NCBI GenBank assembly: GCA_019637995.1
Contig: JAHBUQ010000002.1
Span: forward strand, 1,193,428-1,257,427
DNA length: 64,000 bases
DNA from: Ignavibacteriota bacterium
GTDB taxonomy: Bacteria > Bacteroidota > Ignavibacteria > Kapaibacteriales > UBA2268
Direction of reading: 5' to 3'
The notes under the pieces are model-generated. The model was not told where the DNA came from. It made no database searches and saw only the letters and a program-made list of their open reading frames with translations. The position numbers and the translations under genes are program-made. Below are positions 45,634-54,618 of this stretch, piece by piece. Numbering within the stretch: position 1 is the stretch's first letter; every line of letters starts with the position of its first letter.

Positions 45634-46527
45634 CTAAATTTTTCGCCTTTTTGTTAAATAATCTCTCAAAGCTTTGTCAAAAGGTTTTGAAGTATCAATA
45701 AGGTTATAATCAATATTATGATTATAGCATTCCTTTCTGATATCATTAATGAAATTTTGTGCTGCTTCAGAGTATGATTTTTGTATTTGATACGGAACTG
45801 TAACCATCTCTTCACCTGTTTCAATATCTTTGAAATTTGCACTGTTGCCCAGCTTGAAATCTATTTCCCGAGGGTCTAAAATATGGAAGATCAAGACTTC
45901 GTGGTTTCTATGCCTGAAGTGCTTTAAGGCTTGCAAGACTGATTGTTTATCATCAAAAAAATCACTCATTATTATAACCAATCCTCGCCTTTTGATTCTT
46001 TCTGCAATTTTGTCAAGTGAAACAGCTGTTTCGGTTTCTTTTGAAGGTTTTGTATTAGCAAGAGTCTTTAAAATTTCAGATATATAAGATGGTTTAGACC
46101 TTGGTGGGAGGAATTTATTAATATCTTTATCGTATAATGTGATGCCGACTGCATCACGCTGATTAATCATAAGAGTTGCAAGTGCAGCTGTAAGATAGCA
46201 GGAATAATCATATTTGGAAATATTCCCTTTTGATGCATAACCCATAGAAGCGCTTGAATCTATTGCAATCATAGCTCTGAGATTTGTTTCTTCTTCGTAC
46301 TGTTTTACATAAAACTTATTGGTGCGGGCAAAAACTTTCCAGTCAATATTTTTTGTTTCATCACCATGACGATACTGGCGATGTTCAGCAAACTCAACGC
46401 TGAATCCATGATATGGGGAGCGGTGCAAACCCGTAATAAATCCCTCAACTACAAGTCTTGCAATAAGCTCAATATTTCCAATTTGTGCGGCTGTTTCCGG
46501 CTCTAAATATTTCCTGTAATCCTGCAC
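45634..46527 (-). CDS. DUF58 domain protein (vWA-like)
   Basis: 297 aa. FVEGFITGLHRSPYHGFSVEFAEHR, then YRHGDETKNIDWKVFARTNKFYVKQYEEETNLR is the DUF58 signature, with a MIDAS-like DSSASMG turn near residue 90. Such proteins usually partner a MoxR AAA ATPase in cofactor or envelope assembly; no moxR is in view. Convergent with the O-methyltransferase gene with only 2 bp between stops. Confidence 0.92.
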   Translation of the reverse strand: MQDYRKYLEPETAAQIGNIELIARLVVEGFITGLHRSPYHGFSVEFAEHRQYRHGDETKNIDWKVFARTNKFYVKQYEEETNLRAMIAIDSSASMGYASKGNISKYDYSCYLTAALATLMINQRDAVGITLYDKDINKFLPPRSKPSYISEILKTLANTKPSKETETAVSLDKIAERIKRRGLVIIMSDFFDDKQSVLQALKHFRHRNHEVLIFHILDPREIDFKLGNSANFKDIETGEEMVTVPYQIQKSYSEAAQNFINDIRKECYNHNIDYNLIDTSKPFDKALRDYLTKRRKI

Positions 46528-46587
46528 TTAATATTTTCCAATTATGTAATAATTAGATATTGACGAAGTATCATGACTATTTGTGCA

Positions 46588-47298
46588 TCAATATTGGTTT
46601 ACCATATCTCCGGAAATTAAAATTGGAGTGCATGGGCTTTCGCTTGCATTTTCAAGCCAAAGAGGCATTCCTGAGAAAATGTATTCGCCTTCAGGTACAT
46701 TGTGGAGATTCAGTAATTCAAAAATTATTCCTTTCTGAAATATTTTTTCATGTATTGGTCTTTCATATTCACCTGGATTATAATCAGTTGATTTCCAGGT
46801 AGTGCCGAATAAATGAAATTTCTCAATATTGCATAAATACTCTGCACCGGATTCATCTAAAACAAATACATAATTTTCGAGATGATATCCAAATTTATTG
46901 ACAGGACTATTTTTATTACTTATTAAAATTTTTCCCGGGATTTTATTAATTCCTAATGATTTAATTTTTGAATCAATATCAACTTCAGTAATTTCGCATA
47001 AGAAATTATTTTCAGAGATGACACGGTAATCTTTTTCAAAAGCAATATGTAAGCATTGTCCAAAGAAATATTCAGGATATTGTTCAATTAATACATCCAA
47101 TGTCAGACCTGAATTATCTGTATGCTTACCTGATTCGGAATGCGTAAGAGAATGTGGTTTGAAAGAATGCTCATCATAATTAACAGGCGGAAGTTTGCCC
47201 GGCTTTTTTGAGTAGATATTTTTTATCGAATATGGACTTCCTTCCTTCCATAAACCCGGCAATTCGGACGATATTTTCAAGCCGATATTATAAATCAT
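46588..47298 (-). CDS. Putative cyclase / kynurenine formamidase-like protein
   Basis: 236 aa. PHSLTHSESGKHTD (residues about 48-61) resembles the metal-binding HxxTHxDxPxH box of the cyclase family. The C-terminal LHNVPEGEYIFSGMPLW ... SPCTPILI resembles the family's final strands. The usual Asp of the box is Ser/Glu here, so activity is uncertain. The start codon overlaps the preceding stop (TAATG), so translation is coupled to the cohesin/dockerin-like gene. Confidence 0.5.
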   Translation of the reverse strand: MIYNIGLKISSELPGLWKEGSPYSIKNIYSKKPGKLPPVNYDEHSFKPHSLTHSESGKHTDNSGLTLDVLIEQYPEYFFGQCLHIAFEKDYRVISENNFLCEITEVDIDSKIKSLGINKIPGKILISNKNSPVNKFGYHLENYVFVLDESGAEYLCNIEKFHLFGTTWKSTDYNPGEYERPIHEKIFQKGIIFELLNLHNVPEGEYIFSGMPLWLENASESPCTPILISGDMVNQY

Positions 47299-48704
47299 TA
47301 TTTGACAAGGTTGATTTTCTTAATTATTTCTGAATTATTTGAAGTTAGTTTAATGAGATATGTTCCAGTAGTAAATTCAGCTAAGTTCTTTGAATAATAG
47401 ATATTTTCTATCTTCTGAGATACCAGAATGTTGCCGCTTATATCAAATATTTCAATATAATTTATAATATTATGACTCATAACATTCAGCATTGTATTAT
47501 TAATGCTAATTTCAACTTCATCTTCAGTATTAGTTATTGAACTCAAACCTTTGAGTGAAAAAATATTGCCTGAAAAATCTATTGCATTTAACTCGCGAAT
47601 TGCAAAAGATGGGTTTTCGCTGTTAAAAACTAATTTAAAAATTTCACCTGTTTTTGACTTATTCTTAGATTTTAACTCATTTGAACTAACAAAATAAATA
47701 TAATTATCTTTTTGAAAGAAATGAAGATAATTATCTTCGGGCAATAATTTCCCTAAGTCTATTCCAACAAATTCATTACTTTCAGATAATAATTCTATAT
47801 AACCTGCAACACCGGAGAAATCTCTCTCACTGGAAATTTGGACAGGATATGAATAATTTGATTCATCTGCAAAAATTTGATTAGTTATTTTCGACTGAAT
47901 TCTGTCGGGTTCTTCAGTCTTGCCATGTGGATTTAGAGTATCCTTGCCGAGGTTATAGGTTACAATCAGCATATCTGATGTTGTAATGTCACCATTACCG
48001 TCACAATCTACATAAGTTACAGCCGAACTGTCCCAGGTAAGTACTCGCTGTGGAGTCCACAGAGCTGAGGAAGCATGACGCTTGAAGCTTTTGAAACCTT
48101 TCGTTGCTGATCCCATTCCAATATATTGAGAAACAGGTACAAAATCCAGATGGTCAACTGCACCATTATTATCTGTATCTCCGGGCCATACATTGACATA
48201 GCTGTGGATTACAAAATTCAATGGCTGAGTAGAAATAGGTATTGAAATCCCTCCGGTTGAATCTAATGCCGTAGCTACTGGTCTGTCAAATGTCATAAAT
48301 AAATTTTCGAGATTAGGAGCATTTTTCAGAACTACGAATTCAAGTTCGATTACTTTTGGCAATGTATTTTCGTCAGGTTGGGGGAAAAGACCGGAGCTTA
48401 CACCAATGATTAAACTTGATCTTTCCTCGTCAATATCTATATTAACTGCTTGAAGTACATTGTAATCTCCCTGATTCCATTGAGAAAATTTAATATAGTC
48501 CTTTTGGTCGTAAATCAATCTGAATGAAATACTGTTACTTTTTGGCAAACCATCCAAATAAATCTCAAAACCAAATTTATAGGTAGCAGTTACAAACCGT
48601 GCATCTTCATTCAAAACATCAGTACGTTTGATAATGAAATTCTGAGAATATGCACAATAATAGCCCTGCATTAACAATATAAGTATCAATATAATCAATT
48701 TCAT
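47298..48704 (-). CDS. Secreted cohesin/dockerin-like protein with T9SS sorting domain
   Basis: 468 aa from the ATG at 48704, chosen for its signal peptide (MKLIILILILLMQGYYCAYSQ). A cohesin-like beta domain (about 25-170) is followed by two calcium-loop repeats GDTDNNGAVDHLD and VDCDGNGDITTSD, as in type I dockerins. A second strand-rich domain and a C-terminal T9SS signal (YIEIFDISGNILVSQ ... IIKKINLVK) follow. The pairing of both domains in one secreted chain is common in this phylum and does not imply a cellulosome. Confidence 0.78.
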   Translation of the reverse strand: MKLIILILILLMQGYYCAYSQNFIIKRTDVLNEDARFVTATYKFGFEIYLDGLPKSNSISFRLIYDQKDYIKFSQWNQGDYNVLQAVNIDIDEERSSLIIGVSSGLFPQPDENTLPKVIELEFVVLKNAPNLENLFMTFDRPVATALDSTGGISIPISTQPLNFVIHSYVNVWPGDTDNNGAVDHLDFVPVSQYIGMGSATKGFKSFKRHASSALWTPQRVLTWDSSAVTYVDCDGNGDITTSDMLIVTYNLGKDTLNPHGKTEEPDRIQSKITNQIFADESNYSYPVQISSERDFSGVAGYIELLSESNEFVGIDLGKLLPEDNYLHFFQKDNYIYFVSSNELKSKNKSKTGEIFKLVFNSENPSFAIRELNAIDFSGNIFSLKGLSSITNTEDEVEISINNTMLNVMSHNIINYIEIFDISGNILVSQKIENIYYSKNLAEFTTGTYLIKLTSNNSEIIKKINLVK

Positions 48705-49119
48705 ATATAATTCTCTCAATTATCTGTATAACAAATTCTAATAAGCAATGAATGTGCCAAATCTGTATATCGTCAATAATCTCAATGCTTTTTGCTTTTT
48801 TTTTCAGATTATTTGAATAAAATTGTAATATAATATGGTAAGAATTTATGTGATTTTGAATATTCTGAAGTATCAATTGATTTCTTAATATTTTTTCGTG
48901 CACTTTGACTCAGTTTGTTCAAAGCTTGCCAAATGGCTCAGCAAAACATATTTAAATATCATAGTATTCATCATATGATATCATTGAGACAATATAAATT
49001 CAATATTATATTTATTCCATCACCCACCCAATTCAACTATTTTTGTATGCTTTCCAATTTTTTGCTATTTTTTTCGTATTTTTATAGTCTTAATATTTAC
49101 AATTTGCGGAAATTAATTT
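48705..49119. other. Intergenic region between the dockerin-like gene and ileS
   Basis: 415 bp, AT-rich. Short frames here are not protein-like. No T-box leader, riboswitch or strong hairpin was recognised upstream of ileS. Confidence 0.5.
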
Positions 49120-52100
49120 ATGTTTAAGCCACTACCGGATAAATTGTCTTATCCCGAAATAGAACATGAAATTTTAAAATTTTGGAAAGAAAATGGTATT
49201 TTTGAAAAATCTTTAGAGCAGAGAAAAGATTCACAATATTACAGTTTTTATGAAGGTCCTCCTACTGTGAACGGTAATCCCGGCGTGCATCATGTTATGG
49301 CTCGTACAATTAAAGATACTATCTGCCGCTACAAAACAATGAACGGCTATTTTGTTCGCAGACAAGCAGGATGGGATACACACGGTCTTCCGGTAGAAAT
49401 AGAACTTGAAAAACGTCTTGGGCTTAAAGATAAATCAGATATTGAAAAATACGGCATTGAAAAATTTAATGCTGCATGTAAGGAATTTGTTTATTCTAAT
49501 ATTGAAAAAGATCAGGGCTGGGGCTACCTGACTGAGCGTATGGGTTACTGGGTTGACCTAAAAGATGCATACATTACCTGTACAAATAATTATATCGAGT
49601 CAGTTTGGTGGGCATTAAAAACTTATTTCGATAAGGGCTTGATTTATCGTGGCTTTAAAGTCGTTCCGCAGTCGCCGACAATCGAAACACCTCTAAGCTC
49701 ACACGAATTATCTTTGGGTTATAAGGATGTCCGAGACCCGAATTGCTACATAAAATTAAAAATCACTTCAAGCCCGATTAAAGCAATTGAAAATGCGCGG
49801 CTATTGGTTTGGACAACAACTCCATGGACGCTGCTCGCAAACGTAGCTCTCGCTGCAGGAGTAGATATTGATTATGTTCATGTCCGCAATACACGTAAGC
49901 AAAAAGAAGATGTTCTGATTGACGAATTAGTTCTTGCCAAAGCCAGATTATCAGCCCTTGATGGCGAATATGAAATATTAAATGAGTTCAAAGGTTCAGA
50001 ATTAATCGGTACAAGATATGAGCAGATTTTCTCATATTATAAAATTGATTTTGAGCAATTTCCCGACGCTTTGAGTGTGCTTCCGGGTGATTTTGTTTCT
50101 ACTGAAGATGGTTCTGGTATTGTTCACTTGGCACCCGCTTTTGGTGAAGACGATTATCAGATGTCACGAAAATACAAGATTCCATTTGCCCAGCCGGTAA
50201 CTCCTAATGGTCATTTTACAGATGATATGGGTGAATTTGCAGGTCGCGCTATTAAAACTTTCACTTATAAAGACCATACAGAAGAAGGTAGCGATAAGGA
50301 TATTGTCGTAGCTCTTAAATATGCTGATAAAATTTACCGCTCAACAAATGATTATTTGCACAGCTATCCGCATTGCTGGAGAACAGGTAATCCGATTATG
50401 TATTATGCGCGTGAATCATGGTTTATCAAATCTCCTGAATACAAGCAGAATATGATTGACCGCAATAAAGAGATCAATTGGCAGCCCGCTGAAATCGGCG
50501 CCGGAAGGTTTGGCAACTGGCTTGAGGAAGTTAAAGAATGGTCACTCTCGCGTGATAGATTCTGGGGCACACCACTACCGATTTGGGTAAATGAAAATGA
50601 TAAATCGGATTATTTCGCAATTGGTTCGATTGAGGAATTATCGCAAGGTATTTATGTCTTTGAAGATGGCAGAAAAGTACCTGTTAAAAATTGCGGAATT
50701 GAGGTTGACCTTCACAGACCATTTGTTGATAATGTAATTTTTGAGAAAAACGGCAATAGCTACAAGCGTGTTCACGAAGTAATTGACGTTTGGTTCGATT
50801 CTGGTGCTATGCCTTTTGCACAATTGCATTATCCCTTTGAAAATAAAGAATTATTCGATAAAATATTTCCGGGCGATTTCATAGCTGAAGGTATTGACCA
50901 GACACGCGGTTGGTTCTATACTTTGCATAATATTGCTGTGGCATTATTTGACAAACCGGCTTACAAAAATATCGTCGTCAATGAGCTTATTCTTGACAAA
51001 AATGGCGTGAAAATGTCCAAACGTCTGGGCAATACAATTGACCCGTTTGAACTAATGGAAAAATACGGAGCTGATGCGGTTCGCTGGTATCTTTTTGTGA
51101 ACAATCCACCTTGGAAAACAACAAAATTTAATCAGGAAGATATTGCACGAACTGTGATTTCAGACTTTTTACGCTCACTTACAAATACTTATGCATTCTT
51201 TGCTTTATATGCAAATATTGACGGATTTACCGGAAATGAGCCGGAAATTCCGGTATCGGAGCGTCCTGAAATTGACCGCTGGATTATTTCAAGAGTGAAT
51301 ACACTTGTGAAAGAATACCGCAATTTAATGGAAGATTACGAAATGACAAAAGCTCCGCGTGCAGTCCAGGATTTTGCAATTTACGAGCTTTCAAACTGGT
51401 ATATCCGAAGAAATCGCCGCCGCTTCTGGAAAGGTGAAAAAGATGACGAGAAAATTGCTGCATACCAGACACTTCGCGAGGTTCTTGTAAAAGTTCTTCA
51501 GCTGATGGCGCCTCAGGCACCGTTCATAAGTGAAGATTTATATCAGAGATTGAGAAATGATAATGATGCTCTTTCAATTCATCTTACCGATATGCCGGTT
51601 GCTGATGAATCACTCATTGATACTGAACTTGAGCGACGTATGGATGCCGCTCAGAAGATTACTTCACTTGCACGCAGCTTGAGAGAAAAAGCAAATCTTA
51701 AAGTTCGTCAGCCGCTTCGCAGAATTTTGGTTCCGGTAAATAATCCTACTGAAAGAAGAGATATTCAGCAGGTTGAGGATATTATAATTGAAGAAATTAA
51801 TGTAAAAGCAATTGAGTTTATTACTGATAATGATTCTGACATAGTTCGCAAAGTAGCAAAACCGAATTTCAAGATTATTGGCAAAAAATACGGCAAATCT
51901 ACTCAGGGCGTGGCTAATTTCATCAAGTCAATGACAAATGAAATGATTAAATCTATCGAAAAAGCCGGTGTTCTGACTACCACTATTGATGGAAACGATT
52001 TGGAAATATCATTTGAGGATATTGAAATTCAGAGTGAGGACATCGAAGGATGGCTCGTAGCAACTGAAAACGGTATCACAGTTGCACTCGATACATCGCT

Positions 52101-52368
52101 TGATGACGGCTTAATCAATGAAGGTATTGCACGGGAGTTTGTCAACCGTATTCAAAACCTTAGAAAAGATTCAGGTTTTGAGGTTACTGATCGAATTAAG
52201 ATTCAATACGTTGCAGGCGAAAAAATTTCAAGTTCAATCGAACTTATGACTGATTACATCAAAAATGAAACTTTAGCTGATTCACTTGAATTTTGTGAAA
52301 GTCCAGAAAATGCTCACGAAGTTGAATTAATTGAAGAAACAGTAACAATCGCATTAATAAAGATGTAA
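49120..52368 (+). CDS. ileS: Isoleucyl-tRNA synthetase, IleRS2-like with GxHH signature
   Basis: 1082 aa. Class I synthetase charging tRNA-Ile. The Rossmann signature at residues 55-58 reads GVHH and not HxGH, i.e. the GxHH form. GWDTHGLPVEIELEKRLG follows. The CP1 editing domain occupies about 190-410 (TTPWTLLANVALA), KMSKR is near residue 630, and the anticodon-binding and C-terminal domains follow. The GxHH swap is known in some IleRS2 enzymes and is linked there to very high mupirocin resistance. Stand-alone gene with a strong terminator downstream. Confidence 0.96.
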   Translation: MFKPLPDKLSYPEIEHEILKFWKENGIFEKSLEQRKDSQYYSFYEGPPTVNGNPGVHHVMARTIKDTICRYKTMNGYFVRRQAGWDTHGLPVEIELEKRLGLKDKSDIEKYGIEKFNAACKEFVYSNIEKDQGWGYLTERMGYWVDLKDAYITCTNNYIESVWWALKTYFDKGLIYRGFKVVPQSPTIETPLSSHELSLGYKDVRDPNCYIKLKITSSPIKAIENARLLVWTTTPWTLLANVALAAGVDIDYVHVRNTRKQKEDVLIDELVLAKARLSALDGEYEILNEFKGSELIGTRYEQIFSYYKIDFEQFPDALSVLPGDFVSTEDGSGIVHLAPAFGEDDYQMSRKYKIPFAQPVTPNGHFTDDMGEFAGRAIKTFTYKDHTEEGSDKDIVVALKYADKIYRSTNDYLHSYPHCWRTGNPIMYYARESWFIKSPEYKQNMIDRNKEINWQPAEIGAGRFGNWLEEVKEWSLSRDRFWGTPLPIWVNENDKSDYFAIGSIEELSQGIYVFEDGRKVPVKNCGIEVDLHRPFVDNVIFEKNGNSYKRVHEVIDVWFDSGAMPFAQLHYPFENKELFDKIFPGDFIAEGIDQTRGWFYTLHNIAVALFDKPAYKNIVVNELILDKNGVKMSKRLGNTIDPFELMEKYGADAVRWYLFVNNPPWKTTKFNQEDIARTVISDFLRSLTNTYAFFALYANIDGFTGNEPEIPVSERPEIDRWIISRVNTLVKEYRNLMEDYEMTKAPRAVQDFAIYELSNWYIRRNRRRFWKGEKDDEKIAAYQTLREVLVKVLQLMAPQAPFISEDLYQRLRNDNDALSIHLTDMPVADESLIDTELERRMDAAQKITSLARSLREKANLKVRQPLRRILVPVNNPTERRDIQQVEDIIIEEINVKAIEFITDNDSDIVRKVAKPNFKIIGKKYGKSTQGVANFIKSMTNEMIKSIEKAGVLTTTIDGNDLEISFEDIEIQSEDIEGWLVATENGITVALDTSLDDGLINEGIAREFVNRIQNLRKDSGFEVTDRIKIQYVAGEKISSSIELMTDYIKNETLADSLEFCESPENAHEVELIEETVTIALIKM

Positions 52369-52381
52369 CTCTTTATCTCTA

Positions 52382-52410
52382 ATCCCGCCGGCTGAGAGAG
52401 CCGGTGGGAT
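52382..52410. terminator. Strong bidirectional terminator between ileS and fcl
   Basis: 12-bp arms ATCCCGCCGGCT and AGCCGGTGGGAT with one G-T mismatch and a 5-nt loop, 14 bp after the ileS stop and between convergent genes. Confidence 0.85.
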
Positions 52411-52431
52411 TTGGGATTGATTGCATAACAT

Positions 52432-53478
52432 TTAATTCCAGCCTTCAAAAAGTTTTCTTATGCCTTCTTCCAAAGTAATTTCAGGTTTGATGCCGAGAAC
52501 AAAAGCACGGCTACTGTCTAATAGTTTGACAGGAGTGCCGGAAAGCCCCCGGGAATTAAATTCAATTTCACCGTTGAATCCTGAAAGAGATTTTATTATT
52601 TCAGCAAGTTCAGAAATTGATATATCAGAGCCACTGCCAACATTAAGAAAATCACCAATATCTTTTACGGATATTTTCTGTGCAACTTCTATTGCAGCTT
52701 TTGCAATGTCATCAGCATGCTCAAACTCACGGCGTATTTCACCTGAACCCCAGAGTGAAACTTTTTCTGAAGTAACACCAACATTTTTTAATATTTCAAT
52801 TATATCTGCATCGGAATAATTCTGCTTATCATGTCCGAAGCCGATTTTATGATTTGAAAAATCATCTCTGATTGCATCATAATTGTTGTCAGAAAGAAGT
52901 TTCGCCAATCGGAATTTCCGAATTAAAGCAGGCAGTACATGGGAAGTTTCAAGATTGTAATTATCGCCAAAACCGTATAAATTGGGCGGCATAATTGTAA
53001 TAAATTCGCAACCGTATTGCTGATGATAAAAATTGCATAGTTTCAGAGCTGTAATTTTTGCAATTGCATAAGCATCATTAGTCGGTTCAAGTTCTCCGGT
53101 TAGCAGGTATTCCTCTTTCATTGGTTGGGGAGCAAATTTAGGATAAATGCATGATGAACCAAGATTTATCAATTTTTTTACACCATATTTATACGATGCA
53201 TGAATAATATTCATTGCTATAGCAAGATTATCATAAATAAATTCCGCTTTGTATGTGTTGTTAGCCAATATTCCGCCAACCTTAGCTGCAGCAAGGAAAA
53301 CATATTCAGGATTTTCCATCTCAAACATATTTTCAACATCAGATTGACGTCTTAAATCTAATTCATCGAAAGAAAATTTTATAATGTTTGAATAACCAAG
53401 CGACTCAAGCTTTCGCACAATCGCAGAGCCGACCATTCCATTATGACCGGCAACATAAATTTTTGATTCCAAATTCAT
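52432..53478 (-). CDS. fcl: GDP-L-fucose synthase
   Basis: 348 aa. Epimerises and reduces GDP-4-keto-6-deoxymannose to GDP-L-fucose with NADPH. Rossmann motif GHNGMVGSAI at the N-terminus, LGSSCIYPKFAPQPMKEEYLL, YAIAK (catalytic Tyr/Lys) near residue 136, and MPPNLYGFGDNY. It carries an insert (about 195-225) relative to the compact E. coli enzyme. The start overlaps the gmd stop by 1 bp, forming a gmd-fcl operon. Confidence 0.96.
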   Translation of the reverse strand: MNLESKIYVAGHNGMVGSAIVRKLESLGYSNIIKFSFDELDLRRQSDVENMFEMENPEYVFLAAAKVGGILANNTYKAEFIYDNLAIAMNIIHASYKYGVKKLINLGSSCIYPKFAPQPMKEEYLLTGELEPTNDAYAIAKITALKLCNFYHQQYGCEFITIMPPNLYGFGDNYNLETSHVLPALIRKFRLAKLLSDNNYDAIRDDFSNHKIGFGHDKQNYSDADIIEILKNVGVTSEKVSLWGSGEIRREFEHADDIAKAAIEVAQKISVKDIGDFLNVGSGSDISISELAEIIKSLSGFNGEIEFNSRGLSGTPVKLLDSSRAFVLGIKPEITLEEGIRKLFEGWN

Positions 53479-54614
53479 TAATCTAATCCGGATATTTGTA
53501 AATTTGCACTCCAGTCGAAATTTAGTTCTTTATGGATAGCAAAACCTTCTCCCGGTGGAGTTAGTCCATGCTTTAACATATCGCTATCCATCATAATTTT
53601 GATTAATTCATTAAATTTTACTTTCGGCTCTCTACCAATAAGTTCTTTCATATTAGTAATATCAGCACGAAGATGCTCAACTTCGGTCGGACGATAATAT
53701 CTCGGGTCAATTTTAACAACTTCCTGCCCAATTTTCAGGACATCATTCCAGTGGCTGTCGAAACTTTCAACAATTGATTTTTCATTATCACCACTGCCCT
53801 TCCATAAAATTTTTACTCCACAATAATTAAAAGCAGCATCAAGGAAATTGCGAACTGTATAACTTACACCTGTACCTATTACGACATCCACCGGTTTATC
53901 AAGCTGCATTAAATCATAAATAATTGACATATATTCAGGTGCATAGCCCCAGTCGCGGTATGCATCAAGATAACCGAGGTAAATAGTAGAGTCAAGCCCC
54001 GACAAAATTCTCGATATACTTCGTGTAATCTTGCGTGTAACGAATGTTTCGCCACGGCGGGGACTTTCATGATTGAAAGTAATCCCGTTAGTTGCATGAA
54101 TGTTATATGCCTCACGGTAGTTCACTGTTGTCCAGTAGCTAAATAATTTTGCCGATGCATAAGGACTTCTCGGTATGAATCCGGTTTTTTCGTTTTGGGG
54201 TGGAACAGCACCTCCGTATAGTTCTGAAGTGGATGCCTGAAAAAATTTCACGGGTTTATCCATCCTCTTGATTGCATCGAGCATACGAACAGTAGCAAGT
54301 CCTGTTACATCTCCTGTGTATTCAGGTAAATCAAATGATACACGTACATGACTTTGGGCTGCAAAATTGTAAATTTCATCAGGTTGAATTTTGTGAATAA
54401 CATCACTGATAGCACCTGAATCAGTCATATCTCCGTAGTGCAGGTACAAATCAGGGTTTTTGTGCCTGTCAGCATAAATATGGTCAATTCTTTGAGTATT
54501 AAAAGTACTTGCTCTTCGGATAATTCCATGAACTTTGTATCCTTTCGAAAGCAGAAGTTCAGCCATATATGAGCCGTCCTGCCCTGTAATTCCCGTGATG
54601 AGTGCTGTTTTCAT
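53478..54614 (-). CDS. gmd: GDP-mannose 4,6-dehydratase
   Basis: 378 aa. First step of GDP-fucose synthesis: GDP-mannose to GDP-4-keto-6-deoxymannose. GITGQDGSYMAELLL binds NADP; TSELYGG, SPYASAK (YxxxK) and HESPRRGETFVTRKIT are family signatures. It starts 4 bp before the leuS stop side and overlaps fcl by 1 bp. GDP-fucose would feed surface glycans or the O-glycans common in this phylum. Confidence 0.97.
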   Translation of the reverse strand: MKTALITGITGQDGSYMAELLLSKGYKVHGIIRRASTFNTQRIDHIYADRHKNPDLYLHYGDMTDSGAISDVIHKIQPDEIYNFAAQSHVRVSFDLPEYTGDVTGLATVRMLDAIKRMDKPVKFFQASTSELYGGAVPPQNEKTGFIPRSPYASAKLFSYWTTVNYREAYNIHATNGITFNHESPRRGETFVTRKITRSISRILSGLDSTIYLGYLDAYRDWGYAPEYMSIIYDLMQLDKPVDVVIGTGVSYTVRNFLDAAFNYCGVKILWKGSGDNEKSIVESFDSHWNDVLKIGQEVVKIDPRYYRPTEVEHLRADITNMKELIGREPKVKFNELIKIMMDSDMLKHGLTPPGEGFAIHKELNFDWSANLQISGLD

Positions 54615-54618
54615 ACCA

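Noticed and set aside
48705..49119. T-box or riboswitch upstream of ileS
   Set aside because: No specifier stem, conserved T-box string or terminator/antiterminator pair seen; region is simply AT-rich.
48915..49127. A 70-aa plus-strand gene before ileS
   Set aside because: Composition is that of AT-rich noncoding DNA and it overlaps the ileS start without a ribosome site.
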